Shown here: positions 50,043 through 57,512 of the stretch, piece by piece
Position numbering within the stretch: position 1 is the first letter of the stretch
How the letters are laid out: each line of letters opens with the position of its first letter
Assembly: GCF_003955715.1 (NCBI RefSeq)
Contig: NZ_CP034463.1
Coordinates: 7,812,001-7,876,000, forward strand
Origin: Streptomyces aquilus
Lineage (GTDB): Bacteria > Actinomycetota > Actinomycetes > Streptomycetales > Streptomycetaceae
Direction of reading: 5' to 3'
DNA length: 64,000 bases
Program-made: the position numbers and the translations under genes
Notes under the pieces: model-generated
Seen by the model: only the letters and a program-made list of their open reading frames with translations
The model's database searches: none
What the model was told of the DNA's origin: nothing

Positions 50043-51452
50043 GTGGTGAACTCCGTCGGAGTGGCGGGCCGTTGGGGTGGGCGGCATGTGGTGGTCGTGG
50101 GGGGAAGCCTCGCGGGGCTGCTCGCGGCGCACGTGTTGGCCGGGCACGCCGACCGGGTCACCGTCGTCGAGCGCGACCGGTTCCCGGACGACGGCGGCGC
50201 ACGGCCCGGCGTCCCGCAGGGACGGCATCCGCATGTGCTGCTCATGGGTGGGCAGGCGGCCGTGGAGGATCTGTTGCCGGGCTTTCTCGCGGAGTTGCGG
50301 GACGCGGGCGCGCCCCGGGTGGGCATGCCGACGGACATGGTGCTGTGGCAGAACGGCCGCTGGTTCCGCCGGGTGCCGACGTCGACGTACATCTACACCG
50401 GCTCCCGCGCGCAGCTCGAAGGGCTCGTGCGACGGCGGGTTCTCGCCAATCCGGCGATCAGTGTGATGGAGGGCGCCGACGTCGTCGGGCTGACCGGTGA
50501 CGCGTCCCGGGTACGAGGGGTTCTCGTGCGGGAGCGGGCCGGGGACGCCCGCGCCGAACCCCGGGCCCTGGACGCCGACCTCGTCGTCGACGCCTCCGGC
50601 GGTGGTACCAAGGCCGCCCAGTGGCTCGCCGGGATCGGCGCCGCGTCCCCGCACGAGGAGACCATCGACACCGGGCTCGCCTACGCCTCCCGCGTCTACC
50701 GCGGCCCGGCGGGCGTCCTCGACGGCGACACCGTCGGCTACTACGTCTATCCCGGCACCGAACAGGTCCACGGCGGCGGTGCGCTGCCGCTGGAGGACGG
50801 CACCCATCTGGTGATCGTCTCGGGGCTGCGCGGCGACGAACCGCCCACGGACGAGGACGAGTTCGAGGCGTACACCAAGCGGCTCGCGCATCCGCTCCTG
50901 GACCGCTGGATGGCGGACGCCGAGCCCCTCTCCCCGCCCTTCGGCTACCGGCGCACCGCGAACGTCCGGCGCCGCTACGACCTGCCCGGCCACCCCGCCG
51001 GATTCCTCGCCACCGGCGACGCGCTGTGCGCCTTCAACCCGATCTACGGGCAGGGCATGGCCGTCGCCGCGATGAGCGCCGTAGCCCTACGGGACGCGCT
51101 CGCCGACCGGCGCCGCACGCCCACCACGCGGCGCGTGCAGCGGGCGCTGCTCGGGGCGTCCCGGCTGGCCTGGGACATCTCCGCCGGGGCGGACCGCAAG
51201 ATGCCGGGCGCGGTCGGCAACGCGCTCGACGGCCGGTCCACGGACCGGATCACCGGCTGGTATCTGCGCCGGGTCCAGGAGAGGTCGCCCGGTGACGCCG
51301 TCGTCGGGGACGCCTTCCGCGCGGTACTCCACCTCGCCGCGCCGGTCACCGCGCTGTTCGCGCCGGCTGTGGCCCGGGCGGTGCTCTTCCAGCCGCCCGC
51401 GCCGACACCGACCGAGCCTCCGGAGAGGCCGGAGGCGGCGGAGACCCGGTAG
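50043..51452 (+). CDS. FAD-dependent oxidoreductase, monooxygenase/halogenase-like
   Basis: Flavoprotein of 469 aa. The FAD motif VVVVGGSLAGLLAAHVL near the N-terminus is followed by VVERDRFP, and the second FAD block is GFLATGDALCAFNPIYGQGM. GVPQGRHPHVLLMGGQ is typical of a large Streptomyces group of squalene-epoxidase-like and tryptophan-halogenase-like proteins. The halogenase signature WxWxIP is not seen, so hydroxylation or epoxidation is more likely. There are two neighbouring GTGs (50043, 50046); the GGGGG at 50034 is better spaced for the second. The substrate is unknown. Confidence 0.87.
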   Translation: MVNSVGVAGRWGGRHVVVVGGSLAGLLAAHVLAGHADRVTVVERDRFPDDGGARPGVPQGRHPHVLLMGGQAAVEDLLPGFLAELRDAGAPRVGMPTDMVLWQNGRWFRRVPTSTYIYTGSRAQLEGLVRRRVLANPAISVMEGADVVGLTGDASRVRGVLVRERAGDARAEPRALDADLVVDASGGGTKAAQWLAGIGAASPHEETIDTGLAYASRVYRGPAGVLDGDTVGYYVYPGTEQVHGGGALPLEDGTHLVIVSGLRGDEPPTDEDEFEAYTKRLAHPLLDRWMADAEPLSPPFGYRRTANVRRRYDLPGHPAGFLATGDALCAFNPIYGQGMAVAAMSAVALRDALADRRRTPTTRRVQRALLGASRLAWDISAGADRKMPGAVGNALDGRSTDRITGWYLRRVQERSPGDAVVGDAFRAVLHLAAPVTALFAPAVARAVLFQPPAPTPTEPPERPEAAETR

Positions 51453-51482
51453 GCATCCGGGCATCAGGGAGACGGTGGCCTC

Positions 51483-52097
51483 TCAGCCGTCGTACCCCAG
51501 CTCCCTCAGCGCCTTGTCGATCCGTGCCCGGTGGTTCTCCTCCCAGGCGTCCAGCGACTCCGCGGCCTCCTTCGCGAGCTTTGCCCGCGCCGCCGCGAGG
51601 ATCTCCTCCTGGCGGGCCGCCGGGGTGACCACGACGCCCTCCTCGTCGGCGACCACGATGTCACCCGGCTGGATCAGCACCCCGCCGACCCGGGCCGGCT
51701 CACCGAGCGCCCCGCCCTTGGCCTTGGTGCCGGGAATGGGGATGACACCGCGGGCGAAGACCGGGAAGCCGGCCTCGCGGACCTCGCCGAGGTCGCGGAT
51801 GAGGCCGTCCAGCACGAAGCCGGCCACGCCCCGCCGCTGGGCCACGGCACACACGTTGCCGCCCGCCAGGGCGTAGTCGAGGTCGCCCGATTCCACGACG
51901 ATCACCGAGCCGGGCTCGGCGCGGTGGATCGCGGCGTGCAGCATCAGGTTGTCGCCGGGCACGCACCGCACGGTGTACGCGGGTCCCGCGATGCGCGGTG
52001 CGTCCCACAGCGGGCGGATGCCGATGTCCATCACCTGCTCGCGGCCCAGCAGGTCGGCGAGGGTGGTCGGGGGAACGTCCTTGAACGCGGTGTCCAT
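51483..52097 (-). CDS. RraA-like / 4-hydroxy-4-methyl-2-oxoglutarate aldolase family protein
   Basis: Protein of 204 aa with the RraA/HMG-aldolase fold. The metal/substrate block GFVLDGLIRDLGEV and the C-terminal PGDIVVADEEGVVV are the family signatures, and PGDNLMLHAAI is also conserved. Homologues either cleave 4-hydroxy-4-methyl-2-oxoglutarate or inhibit RNase E; the Arg-Asp pair in LIRDL favours aldolase or oxaloacetate decarboxylase activity. ATG at 52097 is the start. A 17-bp tandem repeat lies about 80 bp upstream. Confidence 0.88.
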   Translation of the reverse strand: MDTAFKDVPPTTLADLLGREQVMDIGIRPLWDAPRIAGPAYTVRCVPGDNLMLHAAIHRAEPGSVIVVESGDLDYALAGGNVCAVAQRRGVAGFVLDGLIRDLGEVREAGFPVFARGVIPIPGTKAKGGALGEPARVGGVLIQPGDIVVADEEGVVVTPAARQEEILAAARAKLAKEAAESLDAWEENHRARIDKALRELGYDG

Positions 52098-52179
52098 GGT
52101 GGTTGTCGTCCCGTCGTCGTTGCAGGGTGGTCAGGCCCGGTCCGGGTCCATTGCAGCGGGACACCGCGGGGTTCTTCAA

Positions 52180-52258
52180 GATCCCCCAGGCAAAGAGATC
52201 CCCCAGGCAAAGAGATCCCCCGGGCGAAGAGATCTCCCGGGCGAAGAGATCCCCCGGA
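52180..52258. repeat. 17-bp tandem repeat, about 4.6 units
   Basis: Units start at 52180, 52197, 52214, 52231 and 52248. The first two are identical (GATCCCCCAGGCAAAGA). The third and fourth (GATCCCCCGGGCGAAGA, GATCTCCCGGGCGAAGA) share two changes, and the last is partial. The array lies between the RraA-like start and the stop of the membrane protein, both on the minus strand. Confidence 0.9.
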
Positions 52259-52273
52259 AAGGGCCGCCGTCCC

Positions 52274-53275
52274 TCACAGCACCTTCCGCTGCACCAGCGC
52301 CGACAGCACCAGCGCCCCCGGCAGCAGCGGGACCCACACCGTCAGCACCCGGTAGCCGACGACCGTCGCGGTCGCCAGGCCCGTCGGCGCGCCGAAGCCG
52401 GCCAGCGCGAACACCAGCGCCGCGTCCACCGGGCCGATGCCGCCCGGCGCGGGCACCGCCCCGACCGCGGTGCTCGCGGCCAGGAAGGCGAAGGCGACCT
52501 CGGTCCAGGACAGGGACAGGCCGAGCGCGGCGCCGACCGAGAAGATCACGCCCGCCTGGAGCAGCGGGGCCGCGGCCGCCCCGCCCCACAGGGCGAGGAC
52601 ACGGGACGGACGGGTGTGCAGCTGACGTACGTCGGTGAGGGCGGTGCGGACGAAAGCGCGCACCGGGCGGACGCACACCAGCAGCAGCGTCGCGCCGACC
52701 AGCGCGAGGCCCGTGGCCGCCACCGGCAGCAGCAGGGTCCGCCGGTCGGGCACCAGGTCGCCGAGCCGCAGCAGACCGGGGGACAGGACGACGAAGGCGA
52801 CCAGCACCAGCGTCTTCGCCACCGGTCTGACCAGCGAGTACAGGGCGAGCGAGGCGGTGGCGCGGGGCAGCGGCACGCCCTGGCGTTGCAGGAAGCGCAG
52901 CGTCACCGCGTGGGCGCCGATGCTCGCCGGGAGGACGTGGTTGGCGGCGCCGGCGGCGAACTGCGACGCCAGCAGCAGCCCGGGCGGCAGCCGCTCCGGC
53001 AGGGCGCCCTGCCGTACGCACGCGGCGGACACCCAGCCGAGGAGGGTGAAGGCCACCCCGGCCAGCAGCCACCAGGGGTCGGCCGAGGCCAGCCGGGCGG
53101 CGCCGTCGGACAGGGAACGCCGGTCGATCGCGGCCCACGCGCCGATCAGCAGCAGCGGCAGCAGACTGAGCCCGGTGCGGAGCACGCGGGTGGGGACGGG
53201 GGCGGGTGCGGGGGTGGGCGCGGTGGCGGTGCTGGGGAGCGGGCGGGGCAGCTCTTCGAGCGGGAGCAGGGTCAC
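52274..53275 (-). CDS. Lysylphosphatidylglycerol synthase TM region/UPF0104-like membrane protein
   Basis: Integral membrane protein of 333 aa with about eight helices. Features of the AglD/LPG-synthase transmembrane family include FAAGAANHVLPASIGAHAVTLRFL, FLAASTAVGAVPAPGGIGPVDAAL and TATVVGYRVLTVWVPLLPGALV. No C-terminal transferase domain follows, so it is likely a flippase-like protein. The start is uncertain: GTG at 53275 places a short Pro-rich cytoplasmic tail before the first helix. The frame extends another 108 codons through proline-rich low-complexity sequence that I judge untranslated. Confidence 0.83.
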   Translation of the reverse strand: MTLLPLEELPRPLPSTATAPTPAPAPVPTRVLRTGLSLLPLLLIGAWAAIDRRSLSDGAARLASADPWWLLAGVAFTLLGWVSAACVRQGALPERLPPGLLLASQFAAGAANHVLPASIGAHAVTLRFLQRQGVPLPRATASLALYSLVRPVAKTLVLVAFVVLSPGLLRLGDLVPDRRTLLLPVAATGLALVGATLLLVCVRPVRAFVRTALTDVRQLHTRPSRVLALWGGAAAAPLLQAGVIFSVGAALGLSLSWTEVAFAFLAASTAVGAVPAPGGIGPVDAALVFALAGFGAPTGLATATVVGYRVLTVWVPLLPGALVLSALVQRKVL

Positions 53276-53600
53276 GGCACACGTCGTCCTTCCACGTCGC
53301 GCCCGCGGGGAACGGGCGGAGGGGAGGCGGGGAGAGGGGAGGGGGGAGAGAGGCGGGGGCGCGCGGGACAAGCGGGGAGGAGAGCAGGCCAGGCAGGGAG
53401 GGGGAGAAGCGGGGTCGCGCGGGACAAGCGGGGAGGAGCGCAGGGCGGGCGGCGCGGAGCGCAGAGCGGGCGGGGAGGGTGACGAGCGAAACGTGCCCCG
53501 GCCGTGTGACAGCCGGGTGTCCGAGAGCCGAATCGCCGGGGACGAGTCGCCGGATCCGTCGTGCACCCGGCAGTGATGAATCAAAGAATCCATACCCATG
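53276..53600. other. Gene-poor purine-rich stretch with a 22-bp direct repeat
   Basis: About 325 bp without a credible gene. From 53310 to 53485 the plus strand is almost all G and A. A 22-bp segment starting GCGCGGGACAAGCGGGGAGG occurs at 53361-53382 and again at 53417-53438. Open frames here give only Pro/Arg/Ser low-complexity peptides. The right end holds the promoter of the NagZ-like gene. Confidence 0.6.
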
Positions 53601-53630
53601 TTGACTTCCGGCTGAACCAGCCAGAAGAAT
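53601..53630 (+). promoter_or_regulatory. Candidate promoter with operator site A of the amino-sugar cluster
   Basis: TTGACT (53601-53606) and AAGAAT (53625-53630) are 18 bp apart. Between them lies GGCTGAACCAGCC (53610-53622), a palindrome with 5-bp arms. It contains TGAACCAG, shared with sites B (56398) and C (62979). Transcription from here would start about at the GTG at 53638, giving a leaderless message. Confidence 0.45.
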
Positions 53631-53637
53631 CGAGAAG

Positions 53638-55125
53638 GTGACCCATGCAGCGCACGCGCCCGAAGGCCGCCTCCTCCCGTCCGACCTGGACGAGGCGGCC
53701 CACCGCTGTCTCGTCGCCGGGTTCGACGGCACCACGACCTTCCCCGACACCCTGAAACGGCTGATCGACCGGGGCCTCGGCGGGGTCATCCTGTTCACCC
53801 GCAACGTGCGCGACGCGGCACAGGTCCGTGAGCTCACCGACGCGCTGCGCGCGCTCCGGCCCGATCTGCTCGTCGGCATCGACAACGAGGGCGGCGGCAT
53901 CGGACACCTGGTCGCGGCGGACGCGCCCGAGGTCCCCGGCTCCTACGCCCTCGGCGTCGTCGACGACCCCAACCTCACCGCCCGCTGCGCCGACGCCCTC
54001 GCCGGCCACCTGGCGGCGCTCGGCATCACCGCCTCGTACGCCCCCGTCGCCGACCTCCAGCACCGGCCGGACAACCCGATCGTGCGCACCCGCTCCTTCG
54101 GCGCCGACCCCCAACTCGCCGCCCGGCATCTGCGCGCCTGGATCACCGCCACCGAAGGCCGCGGCATCGCCTCCTGCGCCAAGCACTTCCCCGGCCACGG
54201 CGGCACCGAGACCGACAGCCACCACGGCATCGCCGTCGACCCGCGGCCGTACGACGAACTCCTCGTCGACCTCGAACCGTTCCGCGCCGCCGTCGCCGCG
54301 GGCGTGCCGATGCTGATGAGCGCGCACGTCGTCTTCCCCGGGCTGGACGCCAACCGCCCCGCCACCCTCAGCCGCCGCATCCTCGGCGACCTGCTCCGGC
54401 ACGACCTCGGCTTCGAGGGTGTCCTGGTCAGCGACGCGTTGGAGATGAAGGCGATCGCGGACCAGTACGGCGAGGCGGCGGGGGCGCGGATCGCGCTCGC
54501 CGCCGGAGCGGACCAGGTGATCGTCGCCGTACCGGATCTGGAGGTCACGCTGGCCTGCCGGGACGCGGTCCTCGACGCGCTGCGCTCCGGGGTGCTGCCC
54601 GAGGACCGGGTGCGGGAGGCGGCGGAGCGGGTGCGCCGGCTCGCCGAGCGGTACGCCACCCCGGCCACAACCGTCGCCGCCTGGGCCACGGAGGCCGGCC
54701 TGGAGGCCGCACGCCGTGCCGTACGGCAGTCGGCGGGCGGCCGGGGTGTGCCGTCCGCCGTCCGCGGGGCCCATGTCGTCGACCTGTTCCCGCCGCCGCA
54801 CCCCGCCCTCAACTGGGGCGGCGAGGACCTGCTGACCCCGTTCTCCGCCCTCGACGCCACGGCTGCCGGTACGGCCGTCACCGGCGAACCGGACGACCCA
54901 GCCGCCCTCGTCGACGGCATCCTGAGCCGCGACCGGCCGCTGGTCCTCGCCACCTGCGACGCCGGACTCCACCCCTGGCAGGCCCGCCTCCGCGACGCCC
55001 TCCTGGCCCGGCGCCCCGACGCGATCCGGATCGACACGGGGCTGCCGGAGGGCGGCGACCTCTGCTCGTACGGGCGGGGGCGGGTGAACCTGAGGGCGGT
55101 CGCGGAGGCGCTGACGGGAGCCTAG
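53638..55125 (+). CDS. Glycoside hydrolase family 3, NagZ-like N-acetylglucosaminidase
   Basis: Enzyme of 495 aa. The NagZ-type loop CAKHFPGHGGTETDSHHG (180-197) carries the Asp-His dyad (Asp193, His195) that defines beta-N-acetylglucosaminidases within GH3. The nucleophile is Asp266 in VLVSDALEM. A second domain follows from about 350. No signal peptide is present, so it acts on imported amino-sugar oligomers or on cell-wall recycling products. GTG at 53638 has no clear ribosome site and may be leaderless. It converges on the clan GH-A hydrolase, overlapping its stop by 4 bp. Confidence 0.9.
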   Translation: MTHAAHAPEGRLLPSDLDEAAHRCLVAGFDGTTTFPDTLKRLIDRGLGGVILFTRNVRDAAQVRELTDALRALRPDLLVGIDNEGGGIGHLVAADAPEVPGSYALGVVDDPNLTARCADALAGHLAALGITASYAPVADLQHRPDNPIVRTRSFGADPQLAARHLRAWITATEGRGIASCAKHFPGHGGTETDSHHGIAVDPRPYDELLVDLEPFRAAVAAGVPMLMSAHVVFPGLDANRPATLSRRILGDLLRHDLGFEGVLVSDALEMKAIADQYGEAAGARIALAAGADQVIVAVPDLEVTLACRDAVLDALRSGVLPEDRVREAAERVRRLAERYATPATTVAAWATEAGLEAARRAVRQSAGGRGVPSAVRGAHVVDLFPPPHPALNWGGEDLLTPFSALDATAAGTAVTGEPDDPAALVDGILSRDRPLVLATCDAGLHPWQARLRDALLARRPDAIRIDTGLPEGGDLCSYGRGRVNLRAVAEALTGA

Positions 55126-56381
55126 AGGCCCGGCAGCACCACGGACTTGATTCCCCGGGCCGCCAAGTACCCCTCGTCCTCGGCCCGTTCGGCCAGCACG
55201 ACGGCCGGGCGGACCCCGCGCTCCCGCATCCGCATCCACGCCTCGAAGTACTCCCCGCCCGGCCCGGACACCGAACGGGTGCTCGGCGTGCACTCCAACA
55301 CCAGTGCGGTGTCACGGGGTTGGACGATGTGCGGCTCCGCGACGGCCTCCGCGAGCGCCTCGGCGATGGGCTTCGGGCGGCCGGCCGCGTCGAACAGACC
55401 CAGGGTGTACTCGAGTTCCGGGAAGTCGGCGAGCGAGCGGTCCACGTCGTGGGAGCACCACCACGTCACGCCCCACAGTCCTTCGCACTCGGTCGCGTTG
55501 CGCACGGTCGCCCGCGCGAAGTCCGGGGCGTCAGCCGCCGGGATGTGCGGCTCGGGCGCGCCCGTCTCCTGCACCCACACCGGACGCTCCGGGTCGGTGG
55601 CGTACGCCTTCGCCAACTCCGTGCCGTACTCGGCGAGATGGTGCACCTGCGGGGAGCGCGGGCCGTAGCGGCGGGCGCAGTCGCCGGTGAACACCCATGG
55701 GTGGACGGTGGTCAGATCGCCCTTGCGGGCCGAGGCCTCGGGGGTGAAGGGGTGGTCGTCGCCGTACCAGGCGGCGTCGTACGCGGAGTGCGTGACCAGC
55801 CCGTGCGGGCCGAGTCCGGCGCGGGCGGCAGCGAGGAGCGTGTCGAGGTAGTGGTCGACCTCGGCCGGGGTCACCGGGTTGTGTTCGACCAGGTTGTTGA
55901 GCTCGTTGCCGAGCTGGAGGCCGATGAGGTGGGGGCGGCCGGCCAGGGCGCGGCCGAGGGTGCGCAGCAGGTCCGCCTGGGCCGTGATGGCGTCCGGGTC
56001 GGTGAAGACGTTGCGGTGGTGCCAGCTGCGGGTCCACTCCGGGTAGAAGTCGAAGCTCGACAGATGGCCCTGCACACCGTCCACCAGGACGTCGAGCCCG
56101 GCCTCGCCGGCCAGGTCGACGAGGTGCGCGAGCTGGTCGACCGCGGAGGTGCGGATGTGGGTGCGGTTGGGCTGGAGCAGCGGCCACAGGTGGAAGACCC
56201 GGACGTGGTCGAGCCCGAGGCCGGCTATCTGGGCCAGGTCCTCGCGGGCGCGGCCCGGGTCGAAGTCGTACCACGAGTGGAACCAGCCGTGGCGGGGCGT
56301 GTAGTTGACGCCGAAGCGGAGTGTACGGATGGGATCCTCCCCGGGCCGGGCCTTGTCCTGCGCGAATGTATCAATCACCAT
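55122..56381 (-). CDS. Clan GH-A glycoside hydrolase (GH5-like)
   Basis: TIM-barrel hydrolase of 419 aa without signal peptide. It opens FGVNYTPRHGWFHSWYDFD. The acid/base glutamate fits GLQLGNELNN and the nucleophile fits VWVQETGAPE, the two-glutamate layout of clan A. LDHVRVFHLWPLLQPN is another family block. Annotated relatives are called cellulase- or mannanase-like; the actual linkage is unknown. ATG at 56381 is divergent from the kinase gene with a 38-bp gap. Confidence 0.85.
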   Translation of the reverse strand: MVIDTFAQDKARPGEDPIRTLRFGVNYTPRHGWFHSWYDFDPGRAREDLAQIAGLGLDHVRVFHLWPLLQPNRTHIRTSAVDQLAHLVDLAGEAGLDVLVDGVQGHLSSFDFYPEWTRSWHHRNVFTDPDAITAQADLLRTLGRALAGRPHLIGLQLGNELNNLVEHNPVTPAEVDHYLDTLLAAARAGLGPHGLVTHSAYDAAWYGDDHPFTPEASARKGDLTTVHPWVFTGDCARRYGPRSPQVHHLAEYGTELAKAYATDPERPVWVQETGAPEPHIPAADAPDFARATVRNATECEGLWGVTWWCSHDVDRSLADFPELEYTLGLFDAAGRPKPIAEALAEAVAEPHIVQPRDTALVLECTPSTRSVSGPGGEYFEAWMRMRERGVRPAVVLAERAEDEGYLAARGIKSVVLPGL

Positions 56382-56397
56382 AGTCGTCGATGGGTAA

Positions 56398-56410
56398 TGA
56401 TTTGAACCAG
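56398..56410. promoter_or_regulatory. Shared operator-like site B
   Basis: TGATTTGAACCAG at 56398-56410 is the exact reverse complement of CTGGTTCAAATCA at 62979-62991 (site C). It lies in the divergent gap between the GH-A hydrolase and the kinase, overlapping the start of the kinase ribosome site. Confidence 0.5.
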
Positions 56411-56419
56411 GAAGCGGAA

Positions 56420-57418
56420 GTGGCACGGGATCTTCGGGGCACGGAGCTGGTCGTCGGCCTCGACGCCGGTGGCACCCGCACCCGCGCGCTGCTCGCCCCC
56501 GTCGGTGCCTCCGGCGCGGAGGGCGGGCCTGTGCTGGGCGAGGGAGCGGGCGGGCCGGGCAACGCCCTGACGGTGTCGCCGGCGCAGCTCGTCGAGCACC
56601 TCGTCGAGGCGCTCGCCGCAGCCGTGCCGGAGTCCGCGCGCGCCGGGGTCGTTGCGGTCGCCGGCGGCTTCGCGGGCGCCACGTCGGCCTCGCCCGACGA
56701 CCCCGGGTCCGTCCGCGCCCGCACCGCGCTCACCGCCGCGCTGGACCGCCTCGGCATCCCGGCCGGGCGCCGGGGCGTCTGGAGCGACATCGAGGCCGCC
56801 TTCGCCTCCGCCCCCGGCGCCCCGGCCGACGGCCTCGCCCTGGTGGCGGGCACCGGCGCGGTCGCGATGCGGGTCACCGGCCGCCGTGCCACGACCACCG
56901 TGGACGGCGACGGGTGGCTCCTCGGCGACGAGGGCAGCGGCTTCTGGCTCGGCCGCAGTGCGGTACGGGCCGCGTTGCGGATGGCGGACGGGCGCGGCCC
57001 GGCGACGCTGCTCGCACTGTCCGTCGGGCGGGCGCTGGGGGTGCCGGGCGAGTGCCTGCCGGACGACGGCTGGAGCCGGGCCGGGCGCGAGGCCTACCGC
57101 ATGCATCTCCTCCCCGCCGTCATGGCCGAACCGCCCATCCGGCTCGCCCGGTTCGCCCCGCTGGTGGCCGAGGCGGCGCGGGAGAAGGACGTCGTCGCGC
57201 AGGCGCTTCTCGACGAGGCGGCGGGCCACCTCGCCGACACGGTGCGGGCGTTGGAGCCGCGACCCGGCGAACGGATCGTGGCCACCGGGGGCCTGCTCGG
57301 CCCCGAAGGCCCCCTCACCGCACGGCTGAACGCCCTGGTGCCGACCCTCGACTGGGTCCCCGACGGCTGCCGGGGGGCCGTAGCCCTCGCCCGGCTCGAT
57401 CACGGACGGCGCCTGTGA
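56420..57418 (+). CDS. BadF/BadG-family sugar kinase, N-acetylglucosamine-kinase-like
   Basis: ASKHA-fold kinase of 332 aa. The phosphate-1 loop is VVGLDAGGTRTRALL and the phosphate-2 region ALVAGTGAVAMRV; LLGDEGSGFWLGR is typical of GlcNAc kinases of the BadF/NAGK group. It should phosphorylate the sugar freed by the adjacent hydrolases. I chose GTG at 56420 because AGGAAG lies five bases upstream; an in-frame ATG at 56390 has no such site. The protein ends LDHGRRL, and this end has been tandemly copied into the downstream junction. Confidence 0.88.
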   Translation: MARDLRGTELVVGLDAGGTRTRALLAPVGASGAEGGPVLGEGAGGPGNALTVSPAQLVEHLVEALAAAVPESARAGVVAVAGGFAGATSASPDDPGSVRARTALTAALDRLGIPAGRRGVWSDIEAAFASAPGAPADGLALVAGTGAVAMRVTGRRATTTVDGDGWLLGDEGSGFWLGRSAVRAALRMADGRGPATLLALSVGRALGVPGECLPDDGWSRAGREAYRMHLLPAVMAEPPIRLARFAPLVAEAAREKDVVAQALLDEAAGHLADTVRALEPRPGERIVATGGLLGPEGPLTARLNALVPTLDWVPDGCRGAVALARLDHGRRL

Positions 57419-57465
57419 CCATGTACCGGCCTACGCACCAACTCGACCATGGACGCCGCCTGTGA
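57415..57465 (+). CDS. 16-residue mini-ORF 1 created by the 47-bp duplication
   Basis: GTG at 57415 overlaps the kinase stop (GTGA) and reads VTMYRPTHQLDHGRRL before a TGA. The N-terminus resembles the GH3 start and the C-terminus equals the kinase end. Its stop overlaps the next GTG in the same way. Translation is possible by stop-start coupling but is not shown. Confidence 0.4.
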   Translation: MTMYRPTHQLDHGRRL

Positions 57466-57512
57466 CCACGTACCGGCCCGCGCACCAACTCGACCACGGA
57501 CGCCGCCTGTGA
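57462..57512 (+). CDS. 16-residue mini-ORF 2 created by the 47-bp duplication
   Basis: GTG at 57462 overlaps the stop of mini-ORF 1 (GTGA) and reads VTTYRPAHQLDHGRRL. Its TGA at 57510-57512 overlaps the GTG of the GH3 gene. It is the second link in the coupled chain between kinase and hydrolase. Confidence 0.4.
   Translation: MTTYRPAHQLDHGRRL

Noticed and set aside
53276..53599. N-terminal extension of the flippase-like membrane protein (another 108 codons)
   Set aside because: The extension is Pro/Ser/Arg low-complexity over a purine-rich repeat tract, with no ribosome site at the far start.
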